From contig CAJOEH010000005.1 of the NCBI GenBank assembly GCA_905233385.1, positions 1-64,000 on the forward strand: DNA of 64,000 bases, in the 5' to 3' direction. The notes beneath the pieces were generated by a model that was not told the origin of the DNA, did no database searches, and saw nothing but the letters and a program-made list of their open reading frames with translations. Shown here piece after piece: positions 23,590 through 31,911 of the stretch (position 1 is the stretch's first letter; the number at the start of each line of letters is the position of its first letter). The translations under genes were made by a program, and so were the position numbers. The DNA comes from an uncultured Oscillospiraceae bacterium. Its GTDB lineage: Bacteria > Bacillota > Clostridia > Oscillospirales > Oscillospiraceae.

Positions 23590-24204
23590 TTAAATTTCGT
23601 AACGCTTTCTATCTATCCTTTCTTGGCTTTTTTTGAAGATGACTCTTGTTCGACATAATTTAAGAATGTCAATAGCGTAACAAATGTAGAACAGATTAAC
23701 CAACAAAACAAGAGCACCAATAACTGCCACAAATGAAGAGTGTCGTAGATTTGAAATCCATGCAAAAAGATCACCAAGCGTACGACAGACACCGATCAAA
23801 ACTAACAAACGTGGAGAGATGCGTTTGATGACCACCACGTATTCGATTGCCATAATAATATCAATTGCAAACGAAGAAATAAGCATGCCATCAAAGCTAT
23901 TAACAGAGAATACTCCGTAAATTAACACTATAGATGCAATGACACAACTGCCGTAAAGAAGGCGCTTCCTGAATGTAGAAAGGAAAACCATATTCTGAAA
24001 CAGTATTATACAATCAAGCGCAAGCCATACGATATGAACCCAATACCCCCCGGATATCCGTAATGCATGTATCTCCCAGGCAAAGTTCAGTGCTCCGGCA
24101 ATAAGCGGCATGAAGAATTTGTTGTCCGATTTATAACGAAATCCTCCTATGACTATCAGCAAATAGGTCAATGCCCAAAAAATGCCTAGCAGCAGCTCGT
24201 TCAT
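23590..24204 (-). CDS. AT-rich 7-helix membrane protein, terpene-cyclase-like (TMTC)
   Basis: 204 residues with about seven hydrophobic segments. The second segment has NFAWEIHAL and the third W-x-x-LDCII, matching my recollection of the membrane-embedded Glu and Asp pattern of transmembrane terpene cyclases (PaxB/Pyr4 type), for which bacterial homologues of this size exist. The call is a motif resemblance, not proven, and no prenyltransferase is nearby. Base composition is clearly more AT-rich than every neighbour, indicating horizontal acquisition. It is the only gene between the tRNA-Val and the att-like repeat. No good ribosome-binding site is seen apart from GGGGAA 8 nt before the ATG. 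Confidence 0.7.
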   Translation of the reverse strand: MNELLLGIFWALTYLLIVIGGFRYKSDNKFFMPLIAGALNFAWEIHALRISGGYWVHIVWLALDCIILFQNMVFLSTFRKRLLYGSCVIASIVLIYGVFSVNSFDGMLISSFAIDIIMAIEYVVVIKRISPRLLVLIGVCRTLGDLFAWISNLRHSSFVAVIGALVLLVNLFYICYAIDILKLCRTRVIFKKSQERIDRKRYEI

Positions 24205-24238
24205 AGATTTCCCCTAAGTGTCAATCGAATTATCTTCT

Positions 24239-24279
24239 AAAAAAAAGGATTGCTATCAATGTTAAAATAGCAATCCTAT
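24239..24279 (-). terminator. tRNA-Val terminator
   Basis: Minus-strand AGGATTGCTAT...ATAGCAATCCT stem followed by TTTTTTTT, immediately after the tRNA. Confidence 0.85.
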
Positions 24280-24281
24280 TA

Positions 24282-24358
24282 TGGTGGAGACTAATGGACT
24301 CGAACCATCGACCTCCTGCGTGTGAAGCAGGCGCTCTAACCAGCTGAGCTAAGCCTCC
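24282..24358 (-). tRNA. tRNA-Val (anticodon CAC)
   Basis: 77 nt including an encoded CCA (24282-24284). The acceptor GGAGGCT pairs with AGTCTCC. The anticodon arm CCTGC-TTCACAC-GCAGG gives anticodon CAC at 24322-24324. The T-arm contains GGTTCGAGTCC. Its promoter is 4-12 nt upstream and its terminator directly follows, so it is expressed alone. The 3' end appears to be an integration target. Confidence 0.97.
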
Positions 24359-24369
24359 GCAACGGGGAT

Positions 24370-24397
24370 ATTATAGCACATATTTTATAAAATGCAA
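24370..24397 (-). promoter_or_regulatory. tRNA-Val promoter
   Basis: Minus strand TTGCAT (24392-24397), 16 nt, TATAAT (24370-24375); the predicted start is a few bases before the tRNA. Confidence 0.7.
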
Positions 24398-24456
24398 GGT
24401 CTTTTTTTCGTTTCTGCTTATCAACGTGATTCGCGCGCGAAATCCCGCCAAAATGA

Positions 24457-24486
24457 TTGCGTCCGCCGATCTCCGTATGTTATAAT
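24457..24486 (+). promoter_or_regulatory. Promoter of acyltransferase gene
   Basis: TTGCGT (24457-24462), 18 nt, TATAAT (24481-24486), 37 nt before the ATG. Confidence 0.6.
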
Positions 24487-24522
24487 ATGCGGGAATCCAC
24501 AAATAGAGAGAACGGTGCCGCA

Positions 24523-25791
24523 ATGAAAATCAAAACGATCGCGATGCCCTATCAGGACGTCCTCGCGCTTCCGGCGCAGAAACGAAGACTGCCGAAGAAG
24601 CCCTCCTTTTTCTTCCGCTCTTTGGTCCGCATCCTGTCAGCGGGCGATCTGAAAAAAGTCCGTTTCAAGTATCATTTCGTCGGGACGGAGAAGCTCGGCA
24701 AAAAGGAGCCCTGTCTGATCCTGATGAATCATTCGTGCTTCACTGATCTGGAGATCGCATCAAAAATTTTCTATCCGCGGCCTTATCAGATCGTCTGCAC
24801 CTCGGACGGCTTCGTCGGAAAAGAATGGTTAATGCGCTGCCTCGGCTGTATCCCGACCGCCAAATTCGTCAACGACACGGCGCTGGTCCGCGACATGCTC
24901 TACGCTGTCAAAAAGCTGAAAACCTCGATCCTCCTTTACCCGGAGGCAAGCTACAGCTTCGACGGCACGGCGACGCCGCTGCCTTCCAGCGTGGGCAAGC
25001 TGCTCAAGCTCTTGCGCGTTCCGGTCGTTATGGTGCGCACCTACGGCGCGTTCCTGCGCGATCCGCTCTATAACGCCCTCCAGATCCGGCAGACGGAGAT
25101 CTCCGCCGATGTGGAATACCTGCTCTCGCCGGAACAGATCGAAGAGAAGTCCGTGCAGGAGCTGAACGCGATCCTGACCGAGCGGTTCACGTTCGACAAT
25201 TTCCGCTGGCAGCAGGAACACGGCGTTCTCATTGACGAGCCCTTCCGCGCCGATCACCTCAACCGCGTGCTCTATAAATGCCCGCACTGCAAAACCGAGG
25301 GCAAAATGCTCGGCAAAGGGACCCGCCTGATCTGTCAGGCCTGCGGCAAGGGCTACGAGCTGACCGAGGACGGGTATCTGAAAGCCCTCGACGGAGAGAC
25401 GGCCTTCACCCACGTACCCGACTGGTATCGCTGGGAGCGCGAATGCGTAAGGAAAGAGATCGAAGACGGCGTCTATTCTTTGCAGATCCCGGTGAAGATC
25501 TGCATGATGAAGGATACCAAAGCGATCTATGAGGTCGGCACGGGAGAGCTGACGCATACCAGGGACGGCTTCCGTCTGACCGGCTGCGACGGCGCGCTCG
25601 ACTATCGGCAGAAGCCCGCCGCGTCATACAGTCTGTACTCCGATTACTACTGGTATGAGATCGGCGACATGATCTGCATCGGCAAGCCGGATCTGCTCTA
25701 CTATTGCTTCCCGATCGGAGGCGGCGACGTCGTCGCGAAGACGAGAATGGCGGCAGAAGAATTATTCAAAATGGAAAGTGCAGCGAAGTGA
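24523..25791 (+). CDS. PlsC-like acyltransferase fused to a zinc-ribbon module
   Basis: 422 residues. Residues about 45-230 are a glycerolipid acyltransferase domain: NHSCFTDLE supplies His-x4-Asp, and LLYPEASYSFDGT fills the position of the usual EGTR substrate block. No clear membrane helix is seen, only a basic N-terminus. After residue 250 comes a zinc ribbon, CPHCKTEGKM...CQACGKGYEL, then about 130 residues of beta-rich sequence (YSLQIPVKICMMKDTKAIYEVGTGELTHTRDGF) of unknown role. It probably acylates a lysophospholipid or similar at the membrane surface. The ATG at 24523 has GGTG 5 nt upstream. It is monocistronic, with a hairpin over its stop. Confidence 0.8.
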   Translation: MKIKTIAMPYQDVLALPAQKRRLPKKPSFFFRSLVRILSAGDLKKVRFKYHFVGTEKLGKKEPCLILMNHSCFTDLEIASKIFYPRPYQIVCTSDGFVGKEWLMRCLGCIPTAKFVNDTALVRDMLYAVKKLKTSILLYPEASYSFDGTATPLPSSVGKLLKLLRVPVVMVRTYGAFLRDPLYNALQIRQTEISADVEYLLSPEQIEEKSVQELNAILTERFTFDNFRWQQEHGVLIDEPFRADHLNRVLYKCPHCKTEGKMLGKGTRLICQACGKGYELTEDGYLKALDGETAFTHVPDWYRWERECVRKEIEDGVYSLQIPVKICMMKDTKAIYEVGTGELTHTRDGFRLTGCDGALDYRQKPAASYSLYSDYYWYEIGDMICIGKPDLLYYCFPIGGGDVVAKTRMAAEELFKMESAAK

Positions 25792-25801
25792 TTCGCTGCA
25801 C
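25778..25801. terminator. Hairpin between convergent genes
   Basis: GTGCAGCGAA (25778-25787) and TTCGCTGCAC (25792-25801), overlapping the acyltransferase stop; short T-run. Confidence 0.5.
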
Positions 25802-25803
25802 CT

Positions 25804-26436
25804 TCAGAATAGATAGACGTTCATGTCGCGCGTCTGCGGAAGATACCAGGCGTAGGGATCGTCCTTGATCGGTGAAAGCAAGGAAGCGATCGCCTCTTCG
25901 GTAACTTCGCAGTCGCTCTTGTTATACAAGGCGAAAAAGCGGACGGCGTCGTCAATACTGCGGAAGGGCTGCCCGAATTCCAGAGAGACGGCCAGCTTTT
26001 CGTAAGGGACGCCGCGTTCCGTCAGGCAGGCGTCCATCCCCTGCCAGCCGTGGCGGTCCTCCACCGCGCCGATGGAAAAGCGGTGCGCGGCGCAGTTTCT
26101 CTGAATGACGATCGTTCTCTTCGGAGAGAGCATCTCTCTCAGGCGCAGGATCTCCGCGCCTCTGCCGAAATAGCTGCACAGGAGGACGTCAAACCGCTCG
26201 GTCAGCGTGAAGACGTCCGCGCAGCGCGGCTCGATATTTCGCGCCAATTCACGCTGCCGCATCGCGGAAACGGCCGCCTCGGCGCGGTCTGCCGCGACAA
26301 CCCTGCCGCAGTCTCCGGCGATCGCCTGCGCGAGATATCCGAGACCGCAGCCCGCGTCGAGGACCGTATCGTTCTTTGACAGATACGGCAGGAGGATCTG
26401 TCGTCGCGCATGAACGCGACCGCGTCGGCGCTCCAC
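25804..26436 (-). CDS. Class I SAM methyltransferase, probably frameshifted at the N-terminus
   Basis: 210 residues in this frame. VLDAGCGLGYLAQAI is motif I and VVAADRAE motif II of Rossmann-fold methyltransferases; FDVLLCSYFGRG follows. The first ten residues (Arg-rich) are unlike a real start and have no ribosome-binding site. In another frame an ATG at 26444 overlaps the xdhC stop as TAATG, with an AGACAGAG upstream, and reads MERWSADAVAFMRD, which looks like the true methyltransferase start. The two frames would join near 26405-26400. Either a small deletion inactivated the gene or the sequence has an error. Substrate unknown. Confidence 0.7.
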   Translation of the reverse strand: MERRRGRVHARRQILLPYLSKNDTVLDAGCGLGYLAQAIAGDCGRVVAADRAEAAVSAMRQRELARNIEPRCADVFTLTERFDVLLCSYFGRGAEILRLREMLSPKRTIVIQRNCAAHRFSIGAVEDRHGWQGMDACLTERGVPYEKLAVSLEFGQPFRSIDDAVRFFALYNKSDCEVTEEAIASLLSPIKDDPYAWYLPQTRDMNVYLF

Positions 26437-26443
26437 CGCTCCA

Positions 26444-27424
26444 TTACTCTGTCTTCGCTCTGCATTGGATCATCTCCGCCGCGATGCTGATCGCGATCTC
26501 CGCCGGCGTCTCCGCGCCGATGGGAAGGCCGATCGGCGAATGGACGGAGGCGATCGCTTCCTCGCTGATGCCCGCCTCGCGCAGAAGCTGCTGCGTCCGC
26601 GCGATCTTGTGGCGGCTGCCGATACAGCCGACGTACCTGGTCTTTGAGCGGAGCACCTGCTCCAGCAGCGCGTAATCGGACTGATGCCCCGGCGTCATGA
26701 TGACGACGTAGTCGTTATCCGTCAGTTTTACCTGTGCGTAAATATCGTTATAATCGCCGAGAATGACCTGCTCCGCGTACGGGAAATGCGCCTGATCGGC
26801 TAGTTCCCTGCGGTTGTCGAACAGGGTGACGCGGAAGCCGACGTTCGCGAGGACGGGAACGAGCGCCTGACCGACGTGGCCGCCGCCGAAGACGTAGACG
26901 CGGCCCGCCCGCATCAAAGGCTCCGCGTACAGGACCGGCTCGCCCTTTTTCAGGATCGCGCGGGAAGTAAACAATTCCGATTGATGCGCGGCTTCCGCTT
27001 CGTCATAGATCGCAAATTGTTCCACAACGCCGTCTGCAATTTTCAGATACAGCCAGCTGTTCGCGTCGGTCTGCAAGGCGCCCCGCATCCGGTAAAGGAC
27101 CGGGAGCTCCGCCTGCGTCAGTAGCTGATAATAGACCGTCACGTTGCCGCCGCAGATCATGCCGATCGACGCGACCTGATCCGGCGCGAGACAGAAAGCG
27201 CGGATGTGCGTGTTGCCCGTTTTCAGGACTTCCGCCGCGTCCTGCGCGGCAAGCAGTTCGACCTTGCCGCCGCCGACCGTACCAAGCGTTCTGCCGTCTT
27301 CAAAGACCGCCATGCGCGTACCCGCGCCGCGCGGCGACGAGCCGGAGCTTGCGAGGATCGTGCAGAGCACGACGCGCTCCCCCTTTTCGATCGCGGCAAT
27401 GACTTCATTCGTTAATTTCAGCAT
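26444..27424 (-). CDS. XdhC/CoxI family molybdenum-hydroxylase accessory protein
   Basis: 326 residues. The N-terminal XdhC_CoxI domain has VLCTILASSGSSPRGAGTRMAVFEDGRTLGTVGGGKVE. The C-terminal Rossmann domain has YVFGGGHVGQALVPVLANVGFRVTLFDNR and GCIGSRHKIARTQQLL. Known members help insert or sulphurate the molybdenum cofactor of xanthine dehydrogenase-like enzymes, or belong to selenium-dependent hydroxylase clusters. No hydroxylase or cofactor gene is in this window. GAGGTG lies 6 nt before the ATG. It is coupled to the downstream methyltransferase by a TAATG overlap. Confidence 0.9.
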   Translation of the reverse strand: MLKLTNEVIAAIEKGERVVLCTILASSGSSPRGAGTRMAVFEDGRTLGTVGGGKVELLAAQDAAEVLKTGNTHIRAFCLAPDQVASIGMICGGNVTVYYQLLTQAELPVLYRMRGALQTDANSWLYLKIADGVVEQFAIYDEAEAAHQSELFTSRAILKKGEPVLYAEPLMRAGRVYVFGGGHVGQALVPVLANVGFRVTLFDNRRELADQAHFPYAEQVILGDYNDIYAQVKLTDNDYVVIMTPGHQSDYALLEQVLRSKTRYVGCIGSRHKIARTQQLLREAGISEEAIASVHSPIGLPIGAETPAEIAISIAAEMIQCRAKTE

Positions 27425-27445
27425 AAAAAACACCTCAATGCAGGA

Positions 27446-27475
27446 AAAGCTCCTTGCACATGTGCAAGGAGCTTT
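27446..27475 (-). terminator. rpsU terminator
   Basis: Perfect 30-nt palindrome with arms AAAGCTCCTTGCACA / TGTGCAAGGAGCTTT, followed by TT on the minus strand; 22 nt after the rpsU stop. Confidence 0.75.
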
Positions 27476-27496
27476 AAGTTTCGAGAAATCAGGAAA

Positions 27497-27679
27497 TCAA
27501 TAACCTCTTCTCTTGTTCTTACGAGCAGCTTCAGACTTCTGCTTCCGCTTGAGACTCGGGCTGACGTAATGCTCTCTCTTCTTGACTTCGGCGATGACGC
27601 CGTCCTTCTGGCAGCTTCTCTTGAAGCGCTTCAGAGCACTCTCCAAAGACTCGTTCTCTTTGACACGGATTTCAGACAT
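27497..27679 (-). CDS. rpsU: 30S ribosomal protein S21
   Basis: 60 residues, basic: [59 protein letters not shown] carries the full S21 pattern ([12 protein letters not shown], then the REHYxSPSxKRK helix). S21 sits at the platform of the small subunit near the anti-Shine-Dalgarno. It has the most perfect promoter in the window and its own terminator, so it is a monocistronic, strongly transcribed unit, separate from the usual yqeY or dnaG neighbours. Confidence 0.97.
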   Translation of the reverse strand: MSEIRVKENESLESALKRFKRSCQKDGVIAEVKKREHYVSPSLKRKQKSEAARKNKRRGY

Positions 27680-27748
27680 TGATTTCCCTCCCTCCGACGC
27701 ATCCGGCTAAATCCAGGATGCTTTCAGGGCCGATTTACGGCAACAATG

Positions 27749-27777
27749 ATTATAGCTTTCGATGTGCCGCTTGTCAA
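27749..27777 (-). promoter_or_regulatory. rpsU promoter (consensus)
   Basis: Minus strand TTGACA (27772-27777), 17 nt, TATAAT (27749-27754): a full sigma-A consensus. Confidence 0.85.
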
Positions 27778-27841
27778 GCAATATCTTCAAAAATTTTTGC
27801 TTTTTTGAGAAATTGCGAGGGATTTTTCGGGAAGCGGCGCG

Positions 27842-30253
27842 CTATTTCACGATCAGATTGACGAGCTTGTTCTTGACGACGATGGTCTTGATGACGCTGC
27901 CGCCCAGCTTCTCGAGGAAGCGGGCGATCTTTTCGTCCTCGAGCGCCGCCTTGACGACGCTGTCGTTGTCCAGATCGGCGGGAACGTGGATCGTGCCGCG
28001 CAGCTTGCCGTTGACCTGCACCGCCATGTCGATCTCGCTGTCCTTGCACTTGGCCTCGTCGTAGGAAGGCCAAGCGGATACGGAGCAGATCCCTTCGAAG
28101 CCGTGCTGCTGCCAGATCTCGTCGCAGATATGCGGCGCGAACGGGCTCAGAAGCTGCAGGAGGGTCCTGAGCTCCGCGCTGTTGCAGCCATTGTCGGAAA
28201 GCGCGGACGTCAGGGTCATGAGCTGCGCGAGGGCCGTGTTGCCCTTGAGCGCGTCGATATCGGAGGTGACCTTCTTGATCGTCTTGTGGAGGATCGCCTC
28301 GTTCTGCGCAGAATACTGCGTCTCGCTGTCGCTGACCGTCTCGGCGAGGTTCCAGACCTTGTCGAGGAAGCGCTTGCAGCCCTTGACCGCGTTCGTCGCC
28401 CAGGAGGCGGCCTTCTCAAAGTCGCCGATGAAGATGATATAAGTGCGCATCGTGTCCGCGCCGTACTCCGCGATCACGTCCGTCGGGTTGATGACGTTGC
28501 CCCGGGACTTGGACATCTTGATGCCGCCTTCGCCGAGGATCATGCCGTGACTGGTGCGCTTGGCGTAAGGCTCCTTGGTCGGCACGACGCCGATGTCATA
28601 GAGGAACTTGTGCCAGAAACGACTGTAGAGCAGATGGAGCGTCGTATGCTCCATGCCGCCGTTGTACCAGTCGACCGGGCTCCAGTACGCGAGCGCCTCT
28701 TTGGAAGCGAGCGCTTCGTCGTTGTGCGGGTCCATGTAGCGCAGGAAGTACCACGAGGAGCCGGCCCACTGCGGCATGGTGTCGGTCTCGCGCTTTGCGG
28801 GTCCGCCGCAGCACGGGCAGATCGTATTGACCCAGTCGGTCATGTTGGCAAGAGGAGAACGGCCGTCGTCCGTCGGCTCGTAGCTTTCCACGTCGGGCAG
28901 CAGGAGCGGCAGGTCCTTCTCGTCCATCGGAACGGTGCCGCACTTCGGGCAGTGGATGATCGGGATCGGTTCGCCCCAGTAGCGCTGGCGGGAGAAGACC
29001 CAGTCGCGCAGCTTGAAGTTGACCTTCGCCTCGCCTATCCCCTGCTCGGTCAGCCATGCGATGATGGCTTTCTTTGCTTCTTCGACGGCCAATCCGTTGA
29101 GGAAGCCGGAATTGACCATCACGCCGGTCTCGCAGTCGGTGAACGCGGTTTCTTCCACGTTGCCGCCCTTGACGACCTCGATGATCTCGCAGCCGAACTT
29201 CTTTGCAAACTCCCAGTCGCGGTCGTCGTGGCCGGGAACGGCCATGATCGCGCCGGTGCCGTAAGTCGACAGGACGTAATCGGAGATGAAGATCGGGATC
29301 TCTTTGCCGTTGACGGGGTTGATCCCCTTCACGCCTTTGAGCATCACGCCGGTCTTGTCCTTGGCAAGCTCCGTGCGCTCAAAATCGGATTTCGCGGCGG
29401 CTTCCGCCTGATAGGCCCTGACCTCGTCCGCGTTTTCCAGACGGTCCATCCACTTTTCGATGAGCGCGTGCTCCGGCGAGAGCACCATATAGGTCGCGCC
29501 GAAGAGGGTGTCGGGACGGGTCGTATAGATCAGGATCTCGTCGCCGAGCGTGGAGGAGAACCGGACCTCCGCGCCGGTGGAGCGGCCGATCCAGTTTCTC
29601 TGCTGGAGCTTGACGCGCTCGATGAAGTCCAGATCGTCCAGATCGTCCAGCAGACGCTGGGCGTATTTCGTGATGCGGAGCATCCACTGGCTCTGCTCCT
29701 TGCGGATGACGGGACTGCCGCAGCGTTCGCAGACGTTGTCAACGACTTCCTCATTGGCGAGGACGCACTTGCAGGACGTGCACCAGTTGACGGGCATCTT
29801 CGACTTATAGGCAAGGCCGTTCTTATACAGCTGGAGGAAGATCCACTGCGTCCACTTGAAATAGGACGGATCGGTCGTGTTGATCTCGCGATCCCAGTCG
29901 AAGCTGTAGCCGAGCGCCTTGAGCTGACCGCGGAAGGTCTCGATATTGCGCTTCGTCACGACGGCGGGGTGGATATGGTTCTTGATCGCGTAGTTCTCCG
30001 TCGGCAGGCCGAAGGCGTCGTAGCCCATCGGGAACAGGACGTTCTCGCCCTGCATGCGGTGCTTTCTCGCGATCACGTCCATCGCGGTATAGGGACGGGC
30101 GTGACCGACGTGCAGACCGACGCCGGACGGATACGGGAATTCGATCAGCGCGTAGAATTTCTTCTTCTCCAAGCCGTTGACGGCTTTATAAAGATCCTTT
30201 TCTTCCCAGATCTTATGCCATTTGCTCTCGATCGCAGTAAAATCGTATTTCAT
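27842..30253 (-). CDS. leuS: Leucyl-tRNA synthetase
   Basis: Class I aminoacyl-tRNA synthetase charging leucine, about 803 residues. The HIGH box is [13 protein letters not shown], a zinc site lies in [22 protein letters not shown], the CP1 editing domain covers residues about 220-420 ([28 protein letters not shown]), and the KMSKS box is intact in [15 protein letters not shown]. The C-terminal leucine-specific domain ends in [12 protein letters not shown] and [14 protein letters not shown]. The start at 30253 overlaps the rsfS stop as ATGA. It is the last gene of a long unit from smc. No T-box leader is seen, unlike many clostridial leuS genes. Confidence 0.97.
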   Translation of the reverse strand: MKYDFTAIESKWHKIWEEKDLYKAVNGLEKKKFYALIEFPYPSGVGLHVGHARPYTAMDVIARKHRMQGENVLFPMGYDAFGLPTENYAIKNHIHPAVVTKRNIETFRGQLKALGYSFDWDREINTTDPSYFKWTQWIFLQLYKNGLAYKSKMPVNWCTSCKCVLANEEVVDNVCERCGSPVIRKEQSQWMLRITKYAQRLLDDLDDLDFIERVKLQQRNWIGRSTGAEVRFSSTLGDEILIYTTRPDTLFGATYMVLSPEHALIEKWMDRLENADEVRAYQAEAAAKSDFERTELAKDKTGVMLKGVKGINPVNGKEIPIFISDYVLSTYGTGAIMAVPGHDDRDWEFAKKFGCEIIEVVKGGNVEETAFTDCETGVMVNSGFLNGLAVEEAKKAIIAWLTEQGIGEAKVNFKLRDWVFSRQRYWGEPIPIIHCPKCGTVPMDEKDLPLLLPDVESYEPTDDGRSPLANMTDWVNTICPCCGGPAKRETDTMPQWAGSSWYFLRYMDPHNDEALASKEALAYWSPVDWYNGGMEHTTLHLLYSRFWHKFLYDIGVVPTKEPYAKRTSHGMILGEGGIKMSKSRGNVINPTDVIAEYGADTMRTYIIFIGDFEKAASWATNAVKGCKRFLDKVWNLAETVSDSETQYSAQNEAILHKTIKKVTSDIDALKGNTALAQLMTLTSALSDNGCNSAELRTLLQLLSPFAPHICDEIWQQHGFEGICSVSAWPSYDEAKCKDSEIDMAVQVNGKLRGTIHVPADLDNDSVVKAALEDEKIARFLEKLGGSVIKTIVVKNKLVNLIVK

Positions 30254-30621
30254 GCGTTTTGCCCTTCTTTGTCGAAATTCAGAGGGATCTCCTTCGCGTC
30301 GTTCCACAGACGCTCCAGATCATAGAATTCGCGCGTCTCGTTGGTGAAGACGTGCACGACGAGGCAGCCGAAATCCAGCAGTACCCAGGTACCGCCGCGA
30401 TGGCCCTCTCTGTGCAGAAGCGCTTCGCCCATTTCGTCGGCAACGACAGCCTCGACGCTGTCGCACAGCGTCTTGACGTGCGTGCTGGACGTGCCGGTGC
30501 AGATCAGGAAGTAGTCCGCGATGCTGGTGACGTCCGTGACCTCAAGGAGCTTGATGCCGAGGCCTTTTCTGTCGTCGAGTACCTGCGCGGCGCGCGTTGC
30601 GATCTCTTTCGGTGTATACAT
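30250..30621 (-). CDS. rsfS: Ribosomal silencing factor RsfS
   Basis: 123 residues, single domain. RsfS binds L14 and blocks subunit joining when nutrients are scarce. Family features: [28 protein letters not shown], the [31 protein letters not shown] block. GGAGAG precedes the ATG. It lies between an LCP gene and leuS, overlapping the latter; the nadD-yqeK-rsfS order is widely conserved, here with one inserted gene. Confidence 0.95.
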   Translation of the reverse strand: MYTPKEIATRAAQVLDDRKGLGIKLLEVTDVTSIADYFLICTGTSSTHVKTLCDSVEAVVADEMGEALLHREGHRGGTWVLLDFGCLVVHVFTNETREFYDLERLWNDAKEIPLNFDKEGQNA

Positions 30622-30639
30622 TCTCTTCTCTCCTTTTCG

Positions 30640-31911
30640 TTACGGCGTTTCAGGATCGTCAGGCGGTTCCGTTCCGGGTTCCTCCGTGACTTCCGTCGGC
30701 TCTGTTTCCTCGGTCGCTTCCGTCTGCTCGGGCTCGTTTCCGCCGTCGTCGTTATCGTCATTGTCCGTCGTATTGTTCTTGCCGTTGCCGAAGCCGTAGG
30801 CGGCGTATTCGCCCTCGCCGCTGGCGCCGGCAAGCTGACGGAAGTTCAGATCGTAGATCGTCAGATCCTCATCCAGCGGATTGAAGCTCTCGTTAAGCAT
30901 CACGGCTGCCTCGTTCGGATCGACCTGATAGAAGTACGCGCCGCCGGCTTCCACGACTTCGCCGGGCAGGGCGCGGCTGTAGATCGCCTTCATGTCCATG
31001 CCCTGCAGCAGATGGCCGAGGAAGGCCAGGTCGTCGGACGAAAGATCCGTATCGGCAAAGGCGGCGATGGCGCGCGCGTTTTCGTCGATATGCTCGCCGT
31101 CCTGCAGGAGGATGGTCAGCAGGGTCTGGAGGAACTGCCGCTGCAGTCTCGCCGGCTCGGTCGTGATCTCGTAGAAGTCGTTCCTGTAATTAAGCAGCTT
31201 TACTGCCTTCGCGCCGTTGATCGACTGGCGGCCGCCGGCAAGCTCGCTGTAGGCGGGCTCCTCGGGAACGTCGAAGTCGATATTTCCGGTCAGCTCAAGC
31301 AAACCGTTAACGGACTTCGTGTTCAAGACGAAGTAATAATCCGGCCAGAAGCCGATCATTTCCTTGACCTTCTCCCGGACCGCCTTGATCCCGTGATCGC
31401 CGCCTTCCGCCTCTTTATAGACGTTGAAGAGCGCGGGATACTTGAAGTTGCCGGAAATATAGGTCTCGCGCGGGATGCTGATGAGCGCGACGTCCTTCGT
31501 ATGCAGGTCGACGCTCGCAAGCATGATCAGATTGGAAAGATCAGTCGCGTCGTCGATCCCGATGATGAGAAAGTTCAGGCGGTTGGAGCCGTACTGGCTC
31601 TCCGGCGCTTCGAGCTGCTCCGGCACGTTCTCCGTAGAGGGCGGCAGGACGTTCACGACGTACGCGAGCTCCTTCGGATCCTCGGGCGGGATCGCGTTGA
31701 CTTCCGCACTCTGATTGATGAGCAGGAAGCACATCAGCACGGCGCACGCAAACAGGCAGATCGCGCAGAGCAGGAGACAGACGGCGCGGGTACGCGGCTG
31801 CAGTTTGCTCTCCTCTTCCTCCTGCGCCTCTTCGCGGAGCAGCGGCGCATCCTGCGTCTCCTTCTCCCGCTTCACAGCCGCAGGGCGTTTCTTATTGCCA
31901 AACAGTTTCAT
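30640..31911 (-). CDS. LytR-CpsA-Psr family protein
   Basis: 423 residues. A cytoplasmic tail of about 45 residues is followed by one membrane helix (AVCLLLCAICLFACAVLMCFLLI) and an extracellular LCP domain: NFLIIGIDDATDLSNLIMLASVD, ALISIPRETYISG with its catalytic arginine, and ARLQRQFLQTLL with a second arginine. LCP enzymes attach teichoic acids or other glycopolymers from lipid carriers to peptidoglycan. After the domain a long Gly/Glu/Asp/Thr/Pro-rich tail of about 60 residues is probably disordered. It overlaps nadD-yqeK by ATGA. In Bacillus the equivalent slot in this cluster is empty, so its insertion here is notable. Confidence 0.9.
   Translation of the reverse strand: MKLFGNKKRPAAVKREKETQDAPLLREEAQEEEESKLQPRTRAVCLLLCAICLFACAVLMCFLLINQSAEVNAIPPEDPKELAYVVNVLPPSTENVPEQLEAPESQYGSNRLNFLIIGIDDATDLSNLIMLASVDLHTKDVALISIPRETYISGNFKYPALFNVYKEAEGGDHGIKAVREKVKEMIGFWPDYYFVLNTKSVNGLLELTGNIDFDVPEEPAYSELAGGRQSINGAKAVKLLNYRNDFYEITTEPARLQRQFLQTLLTILLQDGEHIDENARAIAAFADTDLSSDDLAFLGHLLQGMDMKAIYSRALPGEVVEAGGAYFYQVDPNEAAVMLNESFNPLDEDLTIYDLNFRQLAGASGEGEYAAYGFGNGKNNTTDNDDNDDGGNEPEQTEATEETEPTEVTEEPGTEPPDDPETP

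Larger units (their letters stand above)
23412..24302. mobile_element. Small island between tRNA-Val 3' end and a displaced copy
   Basis: Bases 24286-24302 are the 3' part of tRNA-Val. Bases 23412-23428 repeat the same 17-mer in the same orientation with one mismatch (GGAGAC-T/G-AATGGACTCG). Integration into a tRNA 3' end leaves this kind of direct repeat. The DNA between carries one AT-rich gene and no integrase, so the island would be a remnant or a passively mobilised element. The repeat is seen directly; integration is inference. Confidence 0.55.

Noticed and set aside
27986-30325. A 779-codon plus-strand frame opposite leuS
   Set aside because: Shadow of the leuS reading frame, low complexity in Arg/Val/Asp/Ala, no recognisable domain.
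27842-30621. T-box riboswitch upstream of leuS
   Set aside because: leuS starts inside the rsfS stop codon, so there is no leader to hold one, and no AGGGUGGNACCGCG-like motif is seen.
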